This document shows, in pieces, positions 59,570 through 64,000 of a stretch of DNA of 64,000 nucleotides. A program made the position numbers and the translations under genes. The DNA comes from Cryptomeria japonica. Lineage: Eukaryota; Streptophyta; Pinopsida; Cupressales; Cupressaceae. The first letter of the stretch is position 1. The number at the start of each line of letters is the position of its first letter. The notes under the pieces are model-generated. The model saw only the letters and a list, made by a program, of their open reading frames with translations. It searched no databases and was not told where the DNA came from. The stretch is from assembly GCF_030272615.1 (NCBI RefSeq), contig NC_081406.1, positions 243,777,218 to 243,841,217 of the forward strand. Reading direction: 5' to 3'.

Positions 59570-60758
59570 TGTTAGGCCCAATATGGAAAGCTAATGTACT
59601 GAGAGGGGAGGCGTGAATCAGTACTTCAAAACTTTTGTTCAACAATAACTTTACTGTTAAGAATAATCCGAATAGTGCAGTAACATAGTATAAAGCTAAA
59701 ACAAATAGATAACAATCATACATGATTCACTCCATAACACATATATTTGGGTTATGCAGAAACTCTTGGTTAGAGAGAAAAACTGCAGTGGGGATGGCAC
59801 CCACAACTTCACTACTGGCAATAATAAAGGTTGCTTGGTTAGAGCTACATGTTTAGCTATTTCTGATAGCTTACCCTATTAGGAGTATCAAGATCTATTA
59901 GATCTACATTGCTAAAGGATTTTACAACACTTAAAATAAATGTTGCGCCTGGTTAGAGGCTTTACACTTTATAGACTTGATTAGAGTCTTTTACCCTATT
60001 AAAGGTTTCTCTTACAACTTCAAAATATTACAATAAAATCATTACAAATATCTGCAACTTTACATCTGAAATGTTATAGTAGATTCTATGTGCTCAGAAT
60101 AAGATTACCTTGCTTATAGCATACCTCGGTAACCCATATAGTAACTCGGTAAACCCTTCTGTTTGCTCTGTTCTTTGACTGTTCTATGAAATTCTTCTCG
60201 GTGACCTCTATGTCTCTATAATAGTCATAACACTTAGTGCTTTCACATGTCTTGCTTCATATATTTCTATACCTTCCTTCATGTCATGCTTCATGTATAT
60301 TTTTGATCTTAATCCATCTTATAAATAGATCTCTTATGTCGATGATCCATTCATTGCTTCGATCTTACAAACATGTTTTATCGAATGAATAACCATGCAA
60401 AATGTTTCATTGGTTAGATGACCTCAAAATCATACACAATTTTTAAGTGCAATTTCCAATGTGATAACGGTTAGATGTTCCTTGATCTTGTAACACGTTT
60501 CCATATGTATGTCCAGGTTCAATGAATCTGGTAACACGTTTCACTCGGTGTATATCAACTCGGTGTGTCATCTTTGCTGCTCGGTAGACATGGAATGATA
60601 CTCGGTAGACAGCTCGGTGCATACTGAGCTCTTGACTACTTTCTTCTATAACCGACTAAACTATGCATACCGACTGAATATTTCGGTAGAGATAACCAAC
60701 TAGAGTATATAAAATAACTTTGAACATAAAACTAATGGCAACTTGATAAGTAGTAATA
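59570..60758 (-). mobile_element. Solo LTR, 1.2 kb, inserted in the LINE reverse transcriptase
   Basis: It splits the reverse transcriptase between ISSEKGAL and the block PGREMAEGAIVAHE. Starts TGTTAGGCCC and ends AGTAATA. Flanks GGACA (59,565-59,569) and TGACA (60,759-60,763) fit a 5-bp duplication with one change. No primer site or coding region lies inside. A U5-end hairpin (GTACTGA/TCAGTAC, 59,596-59,624) shows the orientation and relates it to the other LTRs with this motif. Confidence 0.85.
59596..59624 (-). other. U5-end hairpin (GTACTGA/TCAGTAC stem)
   Basis: Seven-bp stem (59,596-59,602 with 59,618-59,624) around a 15-base loop, G-rich on this strand and C-rich on the element's strand, 26 bases from the LTR end. 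Confidence 0.7.
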
Positions 60759-62517
60759 TGACAAAGCCCCCTTCTCACTCGATATGATTTTAGGAATGAA
60801 CTTTGCAAGTCTTAATGAAATAGCCTTAGTAATAATTTTATATAAGGTGTTGCATAACGCAATTGGGCGAAAGTCCACAAAGGACTTAGGATTCTCACAT
60901 TTCGGAATAAGAGTAATTAAAGTTGAGTTAAGTTCTCTTAACATAGTCCTATTACATCTAGCTTCTTCTAAAACCAAACGAAGATCGTCCCCAAGAAAAG
61001 ACCAGCATTTTTGAAAGAAGAGAGCAGTAAAACCATTAGGACCAAGAGCCTTCTTTGGTGACATTGAGAAGACAACATCTTTGACTTCTTGAATGGATAA
61101 AGGAGCCATGAGCATTGCATTATCTTCATCCGTTATAAGCTTAGGAATGGAAGAGGCAAAATTATCACTAAAAATAGATAACTCTTCTGAAAGCAAAGAC
61201 TTAAAAAACCAAACACCCTCATTAACAATATCCGACTCTTCAGTTAAAACAACCCCATCAGAGTTCTGAATAGAAGAGATCTTGCAATGTTGGCGTTTCA
61301 ACTCTGTTGAGGCGTGAAAGAATTTGGTATTTCGATCCCCATCACTCAACCATAAATCTCTAGATTTTTGTCGCTAGTAGATTTCTTATCTGGAAAGGAT
61401 TTCTTCTAACTGAGAATTCAAAGACTTATGCTTCTGAAAAGTAGCAGAATCCATGCCACCATTCATAACGCTATCATTAAGAGCTTCAAGCTCTTCCTGA
61501 ATCTTAGCCTTCTTAGAGAAAATGTTTTTGAAATGCAAAACATTCCATTTCTTGATTTCTAGTTTAAGATAAGAAATTTTTTTAGCAAACTGAAACATCC
61601 TAGAACCATGAACATATAGAACCGCAGACCACCAAGATTGTAAAAGCAATAAAAAGGAAGGATCATGAAACCACATTGGTTCAAACTTAAAAGAAGAACG
61701 ACCAGGGGCTTTGTCATCAAAGAAAGAACCAGAAAATGATCTGAGCCAACATAAGGCAAGACTGAAGCAAACACATCCACATTAGAGGAAATCCAATTGC
61801 CTGACACCAGAAAAAGATCCAGTCTCTCATCAATCAGTGAGAAATCCTTCCTCCTATTTGTCCAGGTAAATGACCCATTCAAAGTTTTACAATCCACCAG
61901 GTCATTATTTAAAATGAAAGCAAAAAAATCTTCCAAGATATGCTTATTAGGAAGAATTCCCCCACACTTCTCATCATCAGAGGAGATGGAATTAAAATCT
62001 CCTCCAAAAACCATAAGCTGACCATGAAGAGGGGACAATGTGAGGGATAAGGAATCCCAAAGAGCTTTCTTACCCCCGATTGACATTGGACCATAAACAT
62101 TAAACAACTAGAGTTTAATATTTGAAACACGACTTCTAACCAAAGCCAACATCTAGCAAGGAGCAAAAACAACCAATTTCAGATCAATAGTCATATCTTT
62201 CCAAAGGAAGGCCAAACCCCCAGAAGCCCCCATCAAGGGGGATACACAATAGTTCCAAGGCTTCCATTTGGAAAACAACAGATCAGCACCTTGGCAATTT
62301 AACTTAGATTCTTGCAAAAGTAACACATCACACCTCATTAAATCCAATTGAGATTTAATGAGACGTCTATTGTTAGGGGCATTTAAGCCCCTAACATTCC
62401 AAGATACAAACTTCATTGTCCTCGAGGGGAGGCAATCTCTCTCATCTTCTCAATTTCTAGATCTCCAGCTTAGACTTTAGGCAACGCTTAGAAGCCACAA
62501 ACTAAGTAAAAGGTGGA

Positions 62518-64000
62518 CTAAATTTTTTTTTTTTTACTAGACCCTGACTTTGGACTCACGAGTGTAGACTGAATGCCAGCATCAATTTCTAATTGTGTGT
62601 AAAAGGTATTCAGTTTCCTACCCCTCTTCATAGGAGAAGGAGAAGGTAAAGCAGGGGATAACGGAAACTGGAGTAGAGGTTTATTAATCATAGGATCCAA
62701 ACCTACATTCCCAACTCCCTCCCTAGATAAGCCCAAAGCCACTTCACAATCTTGAATTTTATCAGACAAAATATCAAAAGGATTGCCAGTTGGGGGGATA
62801 ACCAAAGAGGAGTTTAATTTTACCAAATCTTGATCAATTGCATCAACTATTTTCTCTGTAGCATCTGAATTTAATGTAATGTTGTGATCAAATACCACTT
62901 TCTAAACTTTAGAAATTAATTCATCATCAGGAAGAAAAGATTCCATACTATTAGCCATCGGACCCACATCTATCGGAGAATTGATGAGCGAGCCATCCTT
63001 CATAGACGAAGGGAAACCTAGCATTATCGCACCTTCCCCATCCTTCTGTAAAACTAAAGGGTTATCGCCATCATCATGCAAAGGAGGGGGAGTAGGTAGA
63101 CAAACCTCATCAACTTTAGAAGTGAGAGGAACAGATTTAGATTTTGAAACACCAGGCTGCGAGACCTTATCTATAAAAGACATACCCCAAAGAGAAACAA
63201 ACAGACCGACATCCATGATTACCAAAGCCTTAGAAAACCACTCAGAATCACAGATAATACTCTGATGCCAAATACCATCAATAGAATTCAAATTACAATT
63301 AGAAGGAATCACATCAGATGAAGCAATCAAAACACAAATTTTCACCAAAAAACCCAATCCTCGAAAACTGAATGTGAATGTATGAATTTCCCAAATGAAT
63401 CCCAAATTTTTTGCAAAATATCTAAATCCGAAAATTCATAGGGGAGGCTAGGTAATGAAAACCAACTGGGTTTATTTTTAACAATATCTTGTGATGTAGA
63501 AAAAAAAGGTTTCCAATCTTCTACAAAAAATAAATTACGCCCTACCCACAAATATGAATTTTCCAGAGCCTTCTGTTTAGCCTCCACAAAATCAAAAATG
63601 ACAAGGAAAGTGTTTGCAGAGAGAACCTAAAAGTATAGCGTACCAAACCAGAGAGAATGAATTTCATGATGGAGCTTAGAAAGCAAAACATCATCTCCCC
63701 AAACCTGAAGAATAACCACCAAGGAATGCAAATCCCTCGCTTTCTTATCCAAAGGGGCATCAGCCGCAGAAATACACGACATTGGAGACCAAACCTTCTT
63801 TGGTGATACAGGTTTAGTCCCCATAGCAAGGGCAACAAAGTTTGGCCAAGCCACATGAGCAGGGTTTCTCCGAGGGCTATGGTTTAGCCGAGGATTTTTT
63901 CTAGACCCTCCAATCCCAGGAGACTTAGCATGCCTCAGAAAATTCTATTGTGGCCCAAAGAAACCCTTAAAATATGAAGATCACAGACCGCCCAGATGCC
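62518..64000 (-). pseudogene. LINE ORF1 (DUF4283-like), 5' end beyond the window
   Basis: The minus-strand trace begins before the window edge (PRLNHSPRRNPAHVAWPNFV) and continues with WSPMSCISAADAPLDKKARD. A region resembling the DUF4283 domain of plant LINE/retroelement proteins follows: FDFVEAKQKALENSYLWVGR, KPSWFSLPSLPYEFSDLDIL, IWDSFGKFIHSHS. A variable Ser/Pro-rich tail ends SGSSKKKKI before an A-rich run. Stops at 63,627 and 62,902 and a -1 frame change at the six-base run 63,347-63,352 break it. The likely role is RNA binding in the LINE particle. The domain assignment is by pattern only. Confidence 0.65.

Larger units (their letters stand above)
57004..62416 (-). pseudogene. LINE ORF2: endonuclease, reverse transcriptase, RNase H
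   Basis: Starts MKFVSWNVRGLNAPNNRRLI. Endonuclease motifs are LLLQESKL, FGGDFNSI, LIDERLDLFLVSGNW and GSDHFLVL. Then come LSDGDRNTKFFHA and the reverse transcriptase: SPKKALGPNGFTALFFQKCW, FKLDMMKAYDRVNW (first catalytic Asp), GLRQGDLLSPFLFIILAKAF, and the box normally FADD, read here as FANDTLLFG with the first Asp changed to Asn. A zf-RVT region (FAWLAVQDRIL, CVMCGGSLESVDHLFLHCPF) precedes RNase H (FNFDGASCGNP, GTNNVAELHAL, HCFREANKVVDFLANKALDE), which ends at TAA 57,004-57,006. Stops (near 62,153, 61,386, 58,466) and frame changes (near 61,740, 59,060, 57,550) show loss of function. Confidence 0.92.
55152..64000 (-). mobile_element. L1-like LINE, 5' end beyond the window
   Basis: On the minus strand an ORF1-type nucleic-acid-binding protein is followed by an ORF2 with endonuclease, reverse transcriptase, zinc-finger and RNase H regions. 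A long 3' untranslated region ends TTAGTGGAGTATTCCACTTT and TATCAAC then a nine-base A tail (55,160-55,152). That ending is typical of plant L1 elements. Many stops and frame changes mean it is dead. A solo LTR (59,570-60,758) interrupts the reverse transcriptase. The 5' end and target duplication lie outside the window. Confidence 0.93.

Overview
The window is nuclear DNA from a seed plant with a very large, repeat-rich genome, and a conifer or other gymnosperm is the best guess. That guess is inference: the LTRs are kilobases long, LTR elements are deeply nested, long decayed proteins of a kind I associate with conifer assemblies are present, and there is no intact host gene in 64 kb. Nothing bacterial is present (no operons or Shine-Dalgarno sites), and I recognise no rRNA, tRNA or CRISPR locus. 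Almost everything can be assigned to transposable elements, tandem repeats or their remnants.

Layout. (1) 1-2,260 (minus): a decayed multi-exon gene with visible splice borders and a candidate TATA box, continuing off the left edge. (2) 2,489-6,810: a satellite of about 13 units with a 350-360 bp period. (3) 7,691-17,236: a short non-coding LTR element (copy A) with giant LTRs; its left LTR is truncated beside a perfect 40-bp palindrome, and its right LTR carries a nested 2.6 kb solo LTR (11,470-14,076). (4) 18,346-21,626 (minus): a broken protein of about 1,090 codons with no polymerase domains. (5) 23,866-30,642 (minus): a young full-length Ty1/copia element with matching 5-bp target duplications, primer site, polypurine tract and all gag-pol domains, broken only by three single-base frame changes in A/T runs. 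(6) 31,700-40,603: an inverted copy (B) of the giant LTR, interrupted by a 6.9 kb LTR element (33,284-40,149) that has coiled-coil/zinc-knuckle and about 1,105-codon non-pol proteins but no pol. (7) 41,303-45,194: a 3.9 kb solo LTR (copy C). (8) 45,239-48,889: a solo LTR related to that of the 33-40 kb element, with a complete 2.65 kb non-autonomous LTR element inside it. (9) 48,895-53,480: AT-rich DNA with a probable SINE, a degenerate TTAGGG-like tract and a small 5'-truncated retro-insertion with a 17-bp target duplication. (10) 53,500-64,000: a fourth giant-LTR copy (D) broken by an L1-like LINE (minus), itself broken by a 1.2 kb solo LTR.

The biology is that of competing retroelements. 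Only the copia element and the LINE encode reverse transcriptase here. The other LTR elements have primer sites and polypurine tracts but no pol, so they would depend on enzymes made elsewhere. Two signals look least explained by known families: a C-rich hairpin at the U5 end of four distinguishable LTRs whose stems change on both sides together, and a slot in the giant LTR family always filled by an inverted-repeat minisatellite of changing sequence. All comparisons were made by eye; no alignment or database search was run.
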